Below are positions 33,180 to 45,700 of a stretch of DNA of 64,000 nucleotides, one piece after another. The stretch comes from Glandiceps talaboti (lineage: Eukaryota; Hemichordata; Enteropneusta; Spengelidae), in assembly GCF_964340395.1 (NCBI RefSeq), contig NC_135549.1, positions 24,460,842-24,524,841 of the forward strand, read 5' to 3'. Each line of letters begins with the position of its first letter. Positions within the stretch are counted from its first letter, which is position 1. Position numbers and translations under genes: made by a program. The notes below the pieces were generated by a model, which saw only the letters and a program-made list of their open reading frames with translations, was not told where the DNA came from and ran no database searches.

Positions 33180-33445
33180 TAAGTAATATTAAGGAATTCA
33201 TGTAAGAAAGTGGGACAAGAACACATATTGACATGTACCACATTTTAGACAAGGCTATATGCCATTGTAGAAAAGTTTTTTTTTCTTCAACCACAATCCA
33301 AAACACAATGACCCCCCCCTCATCCACAATTTCCAAAACAGCATGCCCCCCCCCCCTACTGCCAATTTCAAAAATATGGTTACACTCCCTACAAATCCAC
33401 CCCCGACCGCAGAAACTGACCGGTCCCTAACTTTATTACTATTCA
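33180..33445 (-). repeat. Inverted partner of the repeat at 28248-28535
   Basis: Reverse-complement match including CATGTACCACATTTTAGACAAGG and GAAACTGACCGGTCCCTAAC, with C-runs where the partner has G-runs. It ends ~150 bp before the signal-peptide exon at 33593. Confidence 0.75.
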
Positions 33446-33918
33446 TTTATCAGAAAAGGTGTGACAACCTTTGCCCTCCTACATGGTACATACCTCTCAA
33501 AACCCCGCCAGCTCCTGTACTACACAAAGGGGCTTTATGATGTCATTCCTTACAGAATGACCACAGAGTTAGTTACCCTGTCAAAAGGCAAGATGGCTAG
33601 TGACGGAGGGTTGAGATTTCTGACCGTCTTCCTGGTGCTGACTGTCTACAATGTTAAAGGTAAGTAACTTCGTAGAGAGTTGATTATAAAACAAACCCCC
33701 TTGACCTTTCTAATCACATCCAAAATGTCTTGATCTTGTGTTTGAACTATGTAGTCGAGCGACAATTAAATGAGTTAAATTTGGTTGCATGCCTCGAGAC
33801 TTTACTCGTAAATAAACACGAGGCACGATACTGTACTAGAACCAGTGTAACATATTTTCAAGTTTGTGTAAAAGGTATTCCGTTTTAGAGTCAATCGTCA
33901 ATGTTATGCCTTGAAACA

Positions 33919-33960
33919 CTGTGTGTGTGTGTGTGTGTGTGTGTGCGTGCGCGCGCGTAG
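33919..33960. repeat. (GT)n/(GC)n microsatellite
   Basis: GTGTGT followed by GCGCGCGT, in the intron of the propeller pseudogene. Confidence 0.93.
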
Positions 33961-34746
33961 GTGCGTGCGTGTCATTCCGTACTTGAAATTGCACAAGCAT
34001 GAGGAAAATACAATAATATCTCACACACAAAAACAACAACTGGAAAGGATTATCAGTATTACTAATAATCATTGGTTGATTATAGCATTATGTAGGTTCA
34101 TTATACATTAGGAAACCGCGATTGTATCCCTATATACTTCCAGAACATGCATGATATAACGCCAGAATACAACTTTGGTGTTATTCAAGGCATGTGTGTC
34201 TATATCGGAATGAAGCGGTGTATCTGTGTGAAAAAAATCATGATATCTCAATTTAATGACAAAGACAAAGTGTGCAAGAACCGAAGAACTGTCCTCACAA
34301 ACACTCTTTGTCTGTATTTTTTGAGGTATGTCTTTCCGCGTTCCATTGTATTGATGTTGAATACCTCCCAGTCAAATTCATGCTTTGTACAAGAAGTATT
34401 TTCCCTTTATATATGGTGAATACAGGTAAATAGAATAAGTAATATATGCAATCTTTTTATACAGGAAAAATACTTTTCCAGTATATACCTGTATTTAACA
34501 AAATGTAATTATTAGTTACTGTATTGAACTTTTTTACCTGATCATACCACAGCATGGAATGAAGATTTGCAATTGCCTGACAGTGTGTTCATCAGGGCGG
34601 CCCTTTTTACATAATCTTAATTGCCTTCTTTTTCTAAGGTGTAATGTGTAGTACACAATTTTCAAAAAAATAGGTTACTGGGAACTGTTATTAGGAATGG
34701 AATTTTTTTATGTAGTTAGGTAATGGTCTATACGTAATGGAATATC

Positions 34747-34780
34747 TCAGACCACAGTATCTCTATAGTGGTCTGAGATA
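34747..34780. repeat. Hairpin CTCAGACCAC...GTGGTCTGAG, site 1
   Basis: TCTCAGACCACAGTATCTCTATAGTGGTCTGAGA forms a near-perfect 12-bp stem. Related stems occur at ~39953-39985 and 43659-43687. Confidence 0.8.
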
Positions 34781-36194
34781 ATATATATGAATATTTCATA
34801 GACAATAATAATTGACCCCACTCCCTGTCAAATGGCACAACTTTTTGCAACCAAGGGGCCTTTGTCCCCCACTTGTTGGAAACCTTGGCAGTACACTGCT
34901 GTCTACCCTACCCCCCCCCCCCACACACACACACCCACCCCCTTTGTTACGTTGGAGCAGCATGTGTCTTTCATGGCTGAAGTCGTTGAGGTTTGATGAG
35001 GGACGGGGCTCGAAATTAATACCGTCGCGCGGTACATTTTGCTGCATGAAATAATAGCTCAGAATATTTCCATCATTTTCAAAATTATGCTTAAAATTGG
35101 TAAAAGTCATACTGCATTCCTAAAAAATCAATTTCTTGACCAGTTTTTAGCTTTAAATCAGTTGTATCATCGGGGAAAAGACCAACTCCGTAATGGTAAT
35201 GCGTTTCATGATCCATGACATGCATGACCTTGGAAGACGTTCGATGTTTACATTATTACTTTTAATTACTTTTAAACAGTAAATCCCAAAGGAGTTCTGA
35301 GTTCTAGAAATGATTACATGTTATCTGATTATTTTGACAAGTTCACACTGAAGAAAAATGTTTCATAGAAGTAATGATTTATATAAATGAAACTTCCTCT
35401 AGCACACTGATGACAATCACGCAAATGTTTCAAAACGTTACATACTAAAGTTCAAATTGGATAACTTGAAAAAATTGTTAGCGATGTCAATGCCACTTTG
35501 ATTGATAGGACGAATGTATTAGTAATCCTGATAAAATCACACAATAGTTCATGGCTACAGATATACACCCATCAGAATGATAAGTATTCATCTTCTCACA
35601 AAGTTGTTCTGCGAACTTGTCAAACTTGCTAAAATGAAGGAAAGAGACCTGTAACAAGGATTCAATAAAGAGAAGAGAAAAGAAGTTGTAGAGAGACTGA
35701 CAGGACAGGAAGGACAGAGAATAGAACTGAAAAAATACAGATTTTTTTTCTTGCCCCACTTTTTTTTTATTTCGCCCGCCCGCCCCGCCTGACTATTCCA
35801 CTGAAGATGAGAAACGAAACAAAAAAAAGGGGTCGCCCTCATATGATAAACCTGTTTGTGTTGTTTTGCAATAGTATTCGCTGATTTCTATAATATGATT
35901 TAAACATCAGAGTATACATTGTTTAGAAAGATAGGACAGCTAGTCACAATTACTTAATCTAAATACCAATGACTTAAACATCCACATACCACCTCCTCAC
36001 CAAAGTGTAACTGATCCTTATATCCATCTGTACATATGTGAATAAAGTATTCATACCGTAGTAAGCATTCAAATAATAAACACTGTCTACTGTGTCTATC
36101 TCTATCAACCCATTCACACAAGTATATACATATCCATCTAAAAGACATTACACAAGACTTACATTACACTTGCCATGATATCTGGTGGGTGTAT
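34781..36194. other. Intronic/intergenic DNA without a supported feature
   Basis: Between the hairpin and the satellite block, inside the long intron of the propeller pseudogene. C/ACACAC tracts near 34907-34940 are low complexity. No coding sequence is supported. Confidence 0.4.
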
Positions 36195-37170
36195 TACCTT
36201 GGGTGTCTAGTTGGAAAATGTGATTTTTGGTAAAAAAAACTTCAGCTCAAAAACTACTTGGCAGATCGGTCTGAAATTTGGTGGGAACATTGTTAGTGGT
36301 GTTTAGATAAAGCATTGTTCACGACACATTGATTTCATTTGTAATATGCAAATTCGGATTAAAATGTGTCTTTTTGGTCAAACAATCTTTAATTCTAGAA
36401 CTACTGAGCAAATTGGGCTGAACTTTAATGGGATGCATCTGGGAGAGTATAGATGAAGAAATATTAAGCATATAATGATCTCATCACTGATATGCAAATT
36501 ATCTGTACAAATTTTACTTTCTGATAAAAAAATTTATATCTCAAAAAGTACTTGGTTGATGAGACTGAAACTTGGTGAGATATTTCTAGAAGTGTATTCT
36601 GCAGATTTATTCAAAACATTTTGACACAATTCACCCTACCAACCATTATCACGCCCTTACCAACAACCAAAAGGCAGTATATTTTGGTCAAATAACAACA
36701 TCGTCTGGTAGGCAAGTGAGTGAACATTCAAAGAGTGTATGCACTTACCCCTAGCAACTATGACCAGGTCCATAGCAACAGCACAATGGTGTTGTATTTC
36801 ACAAAGATAACAGGGATTTTTAGAAAAGCGAACATTCAAAAAGTGTATGCAAATATGCCCAGCAACAAAACCACGCCCATGGCAACAGCTAAATGATCTC
36901 CTATATTGCAAAGATAACAACAGGGATTATCAGACAACTGAACAAAAATTCAAAAAATGTATGAAATGTGCCTAGCAACAAGACACGCCCATAGCAACAG
37001 CCAGATGATCACGTGCATAGCAAAGATAACACAGATTAAGACAAATAAATGAACACTCAAAAATGTATGCAAATATACCTAGCAACAAGACCACGCCCGT
37101 GGCAACAGCCAAATTATCACATATATTGCAACGATAATATCAGGGATTCATAGACAAATAAAAAGTAATA
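36195..37170. repeat. Composite satellite: ~165-bp units then ~118-bp units
   Basis: First, ~165-bp units with CTCAAAAACTACTTGGCAGA and CTGAAATTTGGTGGGAA (about 36240, 36400 and 36540). Then ~118-bp units containing TATGCAAATA, CTAGCAACAAGACCACGCCC, ATAGCAACAG and TTGCAAAGATAACA (about four to five, 36640-37170). The same two unit types occur together at 40430-40815, and the second type occurs inverted at 37770-37860. Confidence 0.85.
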
Positions 37171-37210
37171 TTTAGAAAGACATAATTATGTGATAAATAT
37201 ATAATTCCTC

Positions 37211-37340
37211 GGAATCAATGTTAGTTTTACATCATAATGCCCCTCGTATGACTCCACGGCCTACCGGCTCGAATTTGTATTAGTCCTCAGAATCATACTC
37301 GGAGCATTATGACGTACAGCTAACATTGATTCATGGGGTT
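37211..37340. repeat. Imperfect palindrome
   Basis: AATCAATGTTAGTTTTACATC near the left pairs with GACGTACAGCTAACATTGATT on the right, and CATAATGCCCCTCG pairs with CGGAGCATTATG. Arms are ~45 bp. It lies ~40 bp before the frameshifted exon 2 of the propeller pseudogene. Confidence 0.65.
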
Positions 37341-37769
37341 ATATATAATTATCACAGACCACCGTCTATTGATTACCAACAGGTGCAGATTTGGACGGTT
37401 TTTTACTGGTGGCTGTTAATAATGATATTATTCAAATTGATCTACACAACGAGATGCTACTACAGTATAGATATTTGAACGCATAACGTCTGTGGCCTTT
37501 GATCCTGTGGAAACGAGAGTTTACTGGGCTGACAATGGTTTTGGCATGATTAGCAGTTGCTACCAGGATGTTACAGACATCGAAGTGATAATTTCCGATG
37601 CTCCACCTAGTAAGTCAATATCATTCAAATTGTGACAGAATACATTAGAATATTTAATATTTAGAACGACTCTATCCCTTTATGAGGCGACCTCCAATAG
37701 TGTACAATAAGGAGCCTTCAATAATTACACGGAGGAGGGCAGGGAGAATTTATATATTGATCCCTGTTG

Positions 37770-37860
37770 TAATCTTTGCAATATACACCTTCAATGGTTG
37801 TTGCTATGGGCGGGGTCTTATTGCTGGGCATATTTGCATGCATTCTTGAATAAACATTAA
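37770..37860 (-). repeat. Inverted single unit of the ~118-bp satellite
   Basis: Contains CCTGTTGTAATCTTTGCAATAT, GTTGTTGCTATGGGCGGGGTC and GCATATTTGCATGC, the reverse complement of the 36.6-37.2 kb unit. Confidence 0.75.
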
Positions 37861-38129
37861 TAGATGAAAGATCAAAAGACATATTCCGAGAACTTATTTG
37901 TATCTCACTGATGGGATCATCATGTGAATAACAATTCTTAATTAACACAACCCTATGAATGTACCCACCAATTTCAGAATAGGCTGCCATTTTGGTGTAT
38001 AATGTTGTTGACCCAAACGCAAATATCTGATGTGATTATTTCCATTTGAAAAAAATTCAATACACACAGCACAAGTAATATTCCCACCAAATGCCAAGGC
38101 AATCTGTAAAGTGGTTTTTACTTAAGTCG

Positions 38130-38131
<2 letters not shown>

Positions 38132-38174
<43 letters not shown>
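38132..38174. repeat. (AC)n microsatellite
   Basis: About 21 AC units. Confidence 0.97.
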
Positions 38175-38176
<2 letters not shown>

Positions 38177-39075
38177 CCAGTTGTGCTGAAAGGTTCATTT
38201 GATGACATAGAACCAATTGACATCAAAGTAGAAGGTGGGGAAGGTACTTAAATCATGAGCAGCATGTAAATGGGCGATCGTATAATAATGAAATTCAGTT
38301 TGAGATGTCTCGACTTGAAAGTTCGCCATATTTGTTTTATTTACCTCAATCTCCATAAAGTGCTATATATTATTTTAGTAAACTTGTCACTTTTGTAAAC
38401 TTTTCTTGTAACTTATATCAACTTTATATTGTTATAAACTAGAGAAGAATATAACGTTATAGGCATTTCAACTGACACGATATAGTTGTCGCAATCACAA
38501 TAGTGATTTAGTCTAAATAGTGCAGTTATGACGATATTACAAGGAAGTCACATTTATATATAGTATATTTGCTCATCTACTTTGAATATGGGACGTGCTT
38601 AGACTGCCGAGGTTTTTCCTGGTATACTAATGGTGCCATTTGCATGTATTCCGCAAAAATAACGGCTGGGCGTATATTGATGTTATTATTTGTGACATAT
38701 GTGCACATACTGCATTAAAAACATGTTAAACTTTGACAAAAAAATGGGAAAACAAGAAAGTGCAGACTATTACAAATAGTCTGGTTTCGATTTTCGAAAA
38801 TGTGAATGCTGTAAGCATTTAGGGGTAAAAGTTGGAAAGCAACAGGATAGCTAGGTTGATGGCGTTGAATAAAAAAAAACCTGCCGTGCAAGCGAAATTC
38901 TGAGACTTTGCCACTCAAATTTGCATAAATGTTCATAGTTTTGGCTCTTTTGTCACAACTAGATAGAAAGAAACATCTTTTAGTAGAATTACTTATACAA
39001 AGCCTTCACAGTGCCTTTTCCCTACTTCTGACGACCAAGTAATATACATTTTTGAGCAAGGTATCATGGGAAAAT
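38175..39075. other. Intergenic DNA without a supported feature
   Basis: No exon resembling blades 3-6 of the propeller is visible here, which supports truncation of the upstream copy. Confidence 0.4.
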
Positions 39076-39798
39076 TCAATATAGCAGCCATGATAAATCT
39101 CTGATAACGCTTTTGATCGAACGGTACCGCTCGCCTGAACGCATAAGTTGGAGTAAATTACGTGCTGGATGGAAATCGTCTTTTACAATTGACTGAGCTC
39201 TTTCCTTTACTTGAGCGTTGTACAACTCATTAAGAGAAGGAAGTTGGCAGCCAATGATGCTACTGGCAGTGTTAACGATTCGATTGAGACGTTTCCGGTC
39301 ATCAACTGTGGCATTGCCCCACCAAACGATGATTGACAGTGTCAGGACGCTCTCAATCACCGCTCGGTAGAACTTAATCAACAGTCCCTGGCTGACACGG
39401 AAACTTCTCAATCGTCTTAAGAAGAACAGTCTTTTCTGTGATTTCTTCACAATATGATCAGTATTGATTTCCCATTTCAGATCGACTGAGAGGTAAACAC
39501 CGAGAAACTTAAAATATTGCACTATTTCAACCTCTGAGTTGTTGATGACTAGAGGAACAATATCAGATGGATTCCTTCGAAAGTCCACAATAATCTCTTT
39601 GGTCTTTTTGACATTCAGTTCAAGATTGTTTTCAGAGCACCATGTTATGATAGAGTTCACTTCATTACGATATGATGTTTCATCGTTTGTGATTAATCCG
39701 CCCACGGTGGTGTCATCAGCAAATTTGATGATAAAATTATTATCAGACACAGTAACGCAATCATGGGTAAATAATAATGAGTATAACATTGGCGACAA
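39076..39798 (-). pseudogene. LINE reverse transcriptase fragment (Rex1/CR1/L2-like)
   Basis: A 240-aa open frame covering the RT from motif C to the C-terminus. FADDTTVGG is the catalytic FADD box, followed by WCSENNLELNVKKTKE, then FLGVYLSVDLKW, LRRLRSFRVSQ and a C-terminal RYRSIKSVIRDL. It starts abruptly within the palm (SPMLYSLLFTHD), so 5' domains (endonuclease, fingers) are missing: a 5'-truncated or internally broken copy. The family normally encodes an APE-type endonuclease plus RT for retrotransposition. No poly(A) or target duplication was identified. Confidence 0.85.
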
Positions 39799-39909
39799 AT
39801 AAAGACGCCTTGTCCATTCTTCTCCTCATATCTAAATTTAAACACCCCTAATCTTATAATTGGCGAGAGCTAACTTACATTAACAGTTTGCTTTATCTCT
39901 CATCTGCTG

Positions 39910-40053
39910 GGAGGTTATCACACTGGACAAATAATCGATCATGCATATACTAGCTCACACCACTAACGATTTAGTGGTCTGAGATACTAGTAAGAACTTC
40001 CTTACTAGTTTATGCATGATCGAATGTTTGTCAAGTGTGATAATATCCCAGAA
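39910..40053. repeat. Palindrome with an internal GTGGTCTGAGA hairpin
   Basis: GGTTATCACACTGGACAAA and ATCGATCATGCATA on the left pair with TATGCATGATCGA and TTTGTCAAGTGTGATAA on the right. The core contains CACACCACTAACGATTTAGTGGTCTGAGA (site 2 of the shared hairpin). Confidence 0.75.
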
Positions 40054-40259
40054 TGCCGAAGATTAGACACAAAGCAAATCGACATAATAGTTTGTTCATA
40101 AGAATTACATTTTCATCTCCTCAATGAAAGTCCAGAAAAGTTTGTCCCCATTCAAATTTAATTTTTTGCAAGACGAGCTAATGTTTTATGTGCATTGGTA
40201 ATGTTTAGTCCTGGAGAATTAAACATGTTTTCACTGTAATATATATTTTTAGCCCTCGC

Positions 40260-40815
40260 CGGACGTAGATTGGGTTCTGTCCGTCTGTCAATCCGTTGTG
40301 CATGCCTGTGTCCAGAGTCATTCATTGAACGAATTATTTCAAACTTAATGAATGGACTTACATAGGCACGTCAATTTGTTTTGGATATGATTCACTTTAG
40401 CCGACTTAGAGCAATTTTGGGGTAAAAAACGTGATTTTTGGTCAAAAAAGTTGAATTCCAAAACTGCTTGGCAGATTGGCCTGAAATTTGGTGGGAATGT
40501 TCTTAGAAGTTTTATTCTACCGATTTTCTGTCAATCATTTTGGTCCTAGCAACATTAACCATGCCCATATCAAAAATGTATGCAAATGAACCTAGCAACA
40601 GGACCACGCCCATAGCAACAACCAAACAATCCGGTATATTGCAAAGATAACGACATGTATTAATTGACAATTACATAACATTGAAAAAATGTATGCAAAT
40701 GTGCCTAGCAACACCCATAACAACAGCCAAATGATCACTAAAAGATAACAACAGGGATTAATAGACAAATAAATAAAACATTCAAAACAAGTATGCAAAT
40801 ATTTAATCAATTATA
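40260..40815. repeat. Composite satellite element, second locus
   Basis: GTCCGTCTGTC microsatellite remnant, then a unit with CAAAACTGCTTGGCAGATTGG and TGAAATTTGGTGGGAA, then ~118-bp units with CCTAGCAACAGGACCACGCCC, CATAGCAACAACC and TATGCAAATG (about two and a half). The order is the same as at 36.2-37.2 kb. Confidence 0.8.
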
Positions 40816-41371
40816 CAGTTGTCCTAGAATGCCATTGCCGCTATATTTCATACAATCTAATACATCACACTTCCATGACTTGTGGCAATTCTCTGAAAAC
40901 ATCCATTGCGGGGACTGAGTCTTCTCCGATGACTGCTTGTTTCTCCATATTTTAAGCTTAAACCAGATTTATTCTTGTTACTCACAAGAAACCATAAATC
41001 CGTTCGTCAACAAATAGAATTCATTTTCACTATTAAACAAGAACTACAAAAAAAATAATTTTTTAAGTCCCCTCAAACATAAATACACATATTTAAGTTA
41101 TGATTATAGCGCTTCCGGAACATGATGACGTTTTCAATGTTTCAGCAGCCATCAAAATAGTGTCAATGTTACCATGGAAACCGTCTCCTGCGTGTTTGCA
41201 CAAGAGAATCAAGAGGGACAACATTAGTTTTCTGAAAGCACAGGTGTTACTCTAACCAAATATGTTGTAAAAAATTGTACTTCTAGTTGGGCAATTTCTT
41301 TTCTTCAAAATGTCAGCCTTGGCGCCCTGACTATACATGCTTTGTTTGTAAGCTATCAATATATTATTTGA

Positions 41372-41452
41372 AGTATACAATAGACACCGGTGGAAAGATA
41401 AACAACAAGGCGGAGCCGCGTTGTTTATCTTTCCACCGGTGTCTATTGTACT
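41372..41452. repeat. ~80-bp near-perfect palindrome
   Basis: AGTATACAATAGACACCGGT...GATAAACAACAAGGCGG is followed by its reverse complement ending ACCGGTGTCTATTGTACT. AGTATACAATAGACAC also occurs as a direct copy at ~42136, at the end of the neighbouring repeat. Confidence 0.85.
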
Positions 41453-41679
41453 TATGCCCGACAAGTTCACAGGATAGCAGGATTAGTCCATCTCACCCTT
41501 GCTAGACTAGATTAAGATAAAGTACACACTGTCTCACCCCTTGCCACGCTAGGTGATGATAATAACTGAGATAAAAGTGTACACATTCGGGTGAGGACAC
41601 ACACAGCATGCAGTGTTCACGGCGAAGAAATAAGCCATACAACATTCACAAGCCCTGATATGACTGAACAACGAGACGT

Positions 41680-42250
41680 GGCTAATATTATAGTGTAGCT
41701 CATCTGAAGATCTGTGTAAAATTCGTTTTTTAAATGTTTGCCATTTCTTTTGAATGGTAACAGTTGTGCCCTTCATCCTTAAACCCTTACTGTGCAGTCA
41801 CTACTCCATTCATGGTACAGTAGTATGACTTATTTTTAATACTACTCGCCACAACTATTTTTCTCCGTAATTAAGTTCTCCTCGTAATTTTGGCAAATTA
41901 TTTTGGTCCGGGTCGTACTCTTGCATTTCATTCTTGAGACCATGGAGGCTCCCCTTCTATACTTCCATGTGCAGGCATATGGTTTCTGACTTTGCCGGAC
42001 TGGTTTTACTTGAACTACAAAGGTCAACCCAATTCACGCCTTCTAAGTCCCCCTTTGTCTTACACTATCCAATACTGATAAGACTTCAGCGGCAACTCAG
42101 ACAAGGAGGTGGTTATAACCCGCTACACAAACTTTAATATTAGTATACAATAGACACGTCAAACAATGTGTCAACATTATGACAGATAAAGGGCATAAGC
42201 TCCGGTAGAGGACTGCTAATCCCGTACATGTCAAACAATGTGTCAACATT
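41680..42250 (-). repeat. Interspersed repeat, inverted partner of 28550-28885
   Basis: Reverse-complement match to the 28.6-28.9 kb repeat. Near its end a ~45-bp segment (CAAACAATGTGTCAACATTATG...GGGCATAA) is present twice, at ~42162 and ~42232. Confidence 0.75.
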
Positions 42251-42703
42251 ATGACAGATAAAGGGCATAAATGCCCATTAATAATATTAATCCTGAAACA
42301 AACCGCATGTCGTACTGGTACTCATATTTGCGTAGTTACTTGTTGAACTGCGTGCTCTGTGTTTGTGAGGATTATTTACATATCAAGGTCCGGGCAAGTT
42401 CAAGCTAATTTTAAAAGACAATCTGTGTAAATATGCACATAATCTTCGGAGCTGAGAACCGTAGAAGTAAAATAATCAATGTAAACACGTTGAATTCCTT
42501 AGTAATTTCATTATATAGAAATATGTTTCCTATCTATGTTTGCACTTTGACCTGGAACTACGTTACTCACGTTTAACACCAAACACGTCTGACTATTTGC
42601 CTGTCACAATTTCTTTCATTCTAAAACTTGTCAAATGATAACACGCCTAACAAAGCAAACAGTAAATTTGCACTAGACTAGTATACATATCATATAGTCA
42701 AAG

Positions 42704-45700
42704 ATGGCGAGTGATCGTGAGTTGAGATTGCAGTCCGCCCTTTTAGTGTTAGTATTCTACACTGGTTACTGTGTTCAAGGTACGTAAATTTTACCCAAAG
42801 TACATTCTCATAGGGTAAAGCATGATAGCAAGATTGCATGTAATTAGAGTTTAGCTGTTGTATCGCATAATTATTGTATTGTCTGTGTAAATCACTGCAT
42901 GTACTCACATCTTTTCACATTATAAAACACGGTGTAAAACGTTGCTTTGTAAATGACATTATTACAGTACTTCTCGTACGACACTGTTTTGACACATAAT
43001 TATAAGTAAGTGTATATGAATGACTGTTGATAAGTAGAATCTGCTGGTTTTATACAACTTTGCAGATAGTTTCTATGACGTAACGATATTGTCTAATGAT
43101 CCCATGTTGTTGTTTAGTCCCACCTGTCCAAGGCTTGCATACAAATGTGTATATGGAAATATCTTTAGCGACGAGATGGTCTGACATGAATATACTAGTA
43201 ATTCATATAATTTCTAAGGGTGAAACGTAATTTTTATTTGGAAATATAATCCCACAGTAAGCAACAGTCATTTCCACCAACTATCGTTTAATCGATTAAA
43301 AAACAGCGGTTTTTTAAAAGATATTTACAATGATTCAGCTGAGAACGTACACAATGGCCGGAGATTTTAATTTCCCCATTACCTCACAGTACACTGATTA
43401 TTCCACAATTCTCTCTGATTTGTATGCTCAGATATAAGCTCTTACAATGTGGGCAAATCTGTAAAGGGGTTTGGAAAACATTTTTGAAATTTTCAGACAG
43501 TACCCAGAATGACAGGGTGCAGAATTAAGTGGTAGAACACGGTATTAGGAGGGCAGCACATGTTGGTTGAATTGTAACAGTTGACAATAACAAGTTGGAG
43601 ACAGCACTGTAGAAATGATTTACTTACTGAAGACAGTTTCATTTATGAGTTTAAACTCAGACCACTAAAAACGATAGTGGTCTGAGGTTTAACTTTAAGT
43701 GTAAGCGGTATGCAAACACTTTCTTTGTATAAAAATCTCCCGAAAAAGTAGTGTCCGTTATTAAAATGAAATTGAGAGCACAGGTCACACAATGGAGAAG
43801 AGTCGGAAAGGTGTATTTGATTCTAGCTGATTTCAGTGATTTTTTGTGGAAGGAGAAAACAATTTTTAATGAAATCAGTCATGTATGGCTTTCAAGGAAG
43901 TTGATTAGAATAAATCATAAAATTGTTTTCTTGGTCCATCTAAAGTCACTGATTTCTGCACCACTAAAAATGGACTTTCAGGAACACGTCAGTAATAATT
44001 CTGCGGTTTGAAAATGTTATTTGTCTTGTTTACAAAAAACACTGTAGACGGGTGATATTTTGTTGAAATGGAGAGAAAATGTCTGAGCATGCAAATCAGA
44101 GATTTGTGGGCTATTCAGTGTATAGTGGACTGTTGGCAGGCAAAATGATAAACCATCAAAAACCGACAGACTGTATAACTATAACAAAGGAGTTCAATGA
44201 GATCGTGCAATCTGCCAGACAAGCTGTTTGTATATGTGGTCATAGCATTTCCTGTATTAAATTAATTAGAACGCCATTCCACTACTCCGGGATATAACAT
44301 TTTCGTAAAAGGTATCGACTCTGAAGAGTTATTTCATGATTTTATGTCAGGTACCCAAGTACTAGCGATTTCAGAGAAACATCATGTTGATCTCATGCCT
44401 TTATCTCTACTGTGGGTCACATTGCTTCATATGAATCACCAGAAATGATTAGAGCGTATTCAGTGTAAATGTATCTCAGGAATATTGAATGTAAAGTCAT
44501 GAAATGACTCCAGAACCCATAGTTTATGAACATGTCCCTACTTCCTGGAGTGGTGTTCCCCTATAACTGCACAACCACTCTAACTGCAAAATGCATGGCC
44601 ATGTTCCATTTGAAATCCTTTTTAGGACAGTGTCTAATCATGTTAATGTCATGGTGAAGCACCCGTATGTATGTATGTATGTATGTATGTATGTATGTAT
44701 GTATGTATGTATGTATGTATGTCTGTCTGTCTGTCTGCCTGGCCTGCCTACCCTGCACTGTCTTGTCTTGTCTGCCTGATTGTATTGGTATGATCAAATT
44801 ATCGTGTGAGTGTTTTTATTGTACTATTAAAAAAATTCAACATCCTTCTTGGAGTGTAACAGGCGCAACTTTCCCCTTAGTTTTATTGTAGTTATTCTGT
44901 ATGGCTTTCAAGGAAGTGAATAGGTTAGAAAAATTCATGTAAAATTGCTCTCTTGGTCCACCTAAAGTAACTGATTTCAGCACCACTAAAAATGGACTTT
45001 CAGGAACACGTCAGTAGTAATTCCACAGTTTGAAAATATTATTTGTCTTTTTTACAAAACACTGTAGACGGGTGAGTTTTTGTTGAAATGGAGAGAGAAT
45101 GTCTGAGCATGCAAATCAGAGAGTTGTGGGCTATTCAGTGTATAGTGGATTGTTGGCAGGCAAATCGATATGATGTCGTGGTATGTCAAATTTCAGATTG
45201 GAATATTATCAAGATATGAAAAACGTCTGTCCTGAATAGAAGCTTTTGCAGTTTAATCAAACAAAGGGGTCGAGTGCAATGTGTTCATTGGAAAAGTGTT
45301 GGAAGCGTGATATTGTGTACATTTTATTTGCTTGATGAAGGCTATATTGGCAGCATTACACAATAAGTGCATTTACATGTGTAACAAAATTGCAAAACTA
45401 AGCACAAATTCGAAATACAATAATTATTGAAGAGAACGCATGCGCAGTAACAGCAATACTTCTCGAACCGTTTGCGGTAATAATCGGTTACGTCCATTTC
45501 CTCTTTGCATTCCTCAGATTTCTAACCTGTCAAGGACATCTTTGTGGTAAAGTTTACTTTGGTCAAAGGCGAATTGGGGAAAAACTAGCATAACAAATTT
45601 TACAAGTTTTGAGGGTTTTTTTCTCAAGGCCGGGCAGCAGTTTACACACGCCTCGTATCGCTCATTATACTCACGCTAAAGTATGTTTCAAATCAATTTT

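Larger units (their letters stand above)
33593..37609 (+). pseudogene. Truncated, frameshifted paralogue of the YWTD-propeller gene (first two exons)
   Basis: Exon 1 (33593-33659) encodes a signal peptide starting MASDGGLRF with a hydrophobic core FLTVFLVLTVY and ends in phase 1. Exon 2 (37383-37609) starts GADLDGFLLVA and contains QYRYLN, then a stop (TAA) caused by a frameshift. The other frame continues VAFDPVETRVYWAD, a YWTD blade, to a GTAAGT donor. The intact gene downstream has the same exon order and phases (42704-42779 and 48910-49143), with exon 2 seven bases longer. No later propeller exon was found before 42.7 kb. It is most likely a partial duplicate; a sequence error at the shift is the alternative. 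Confidence 0.75.

Noticed and set aside
43751-44011. 86-aa ORF in intron 1 of the propeller gene
   Set aside because: It lies in a duplicated non-coding block, and the second copy does not keep the frame.
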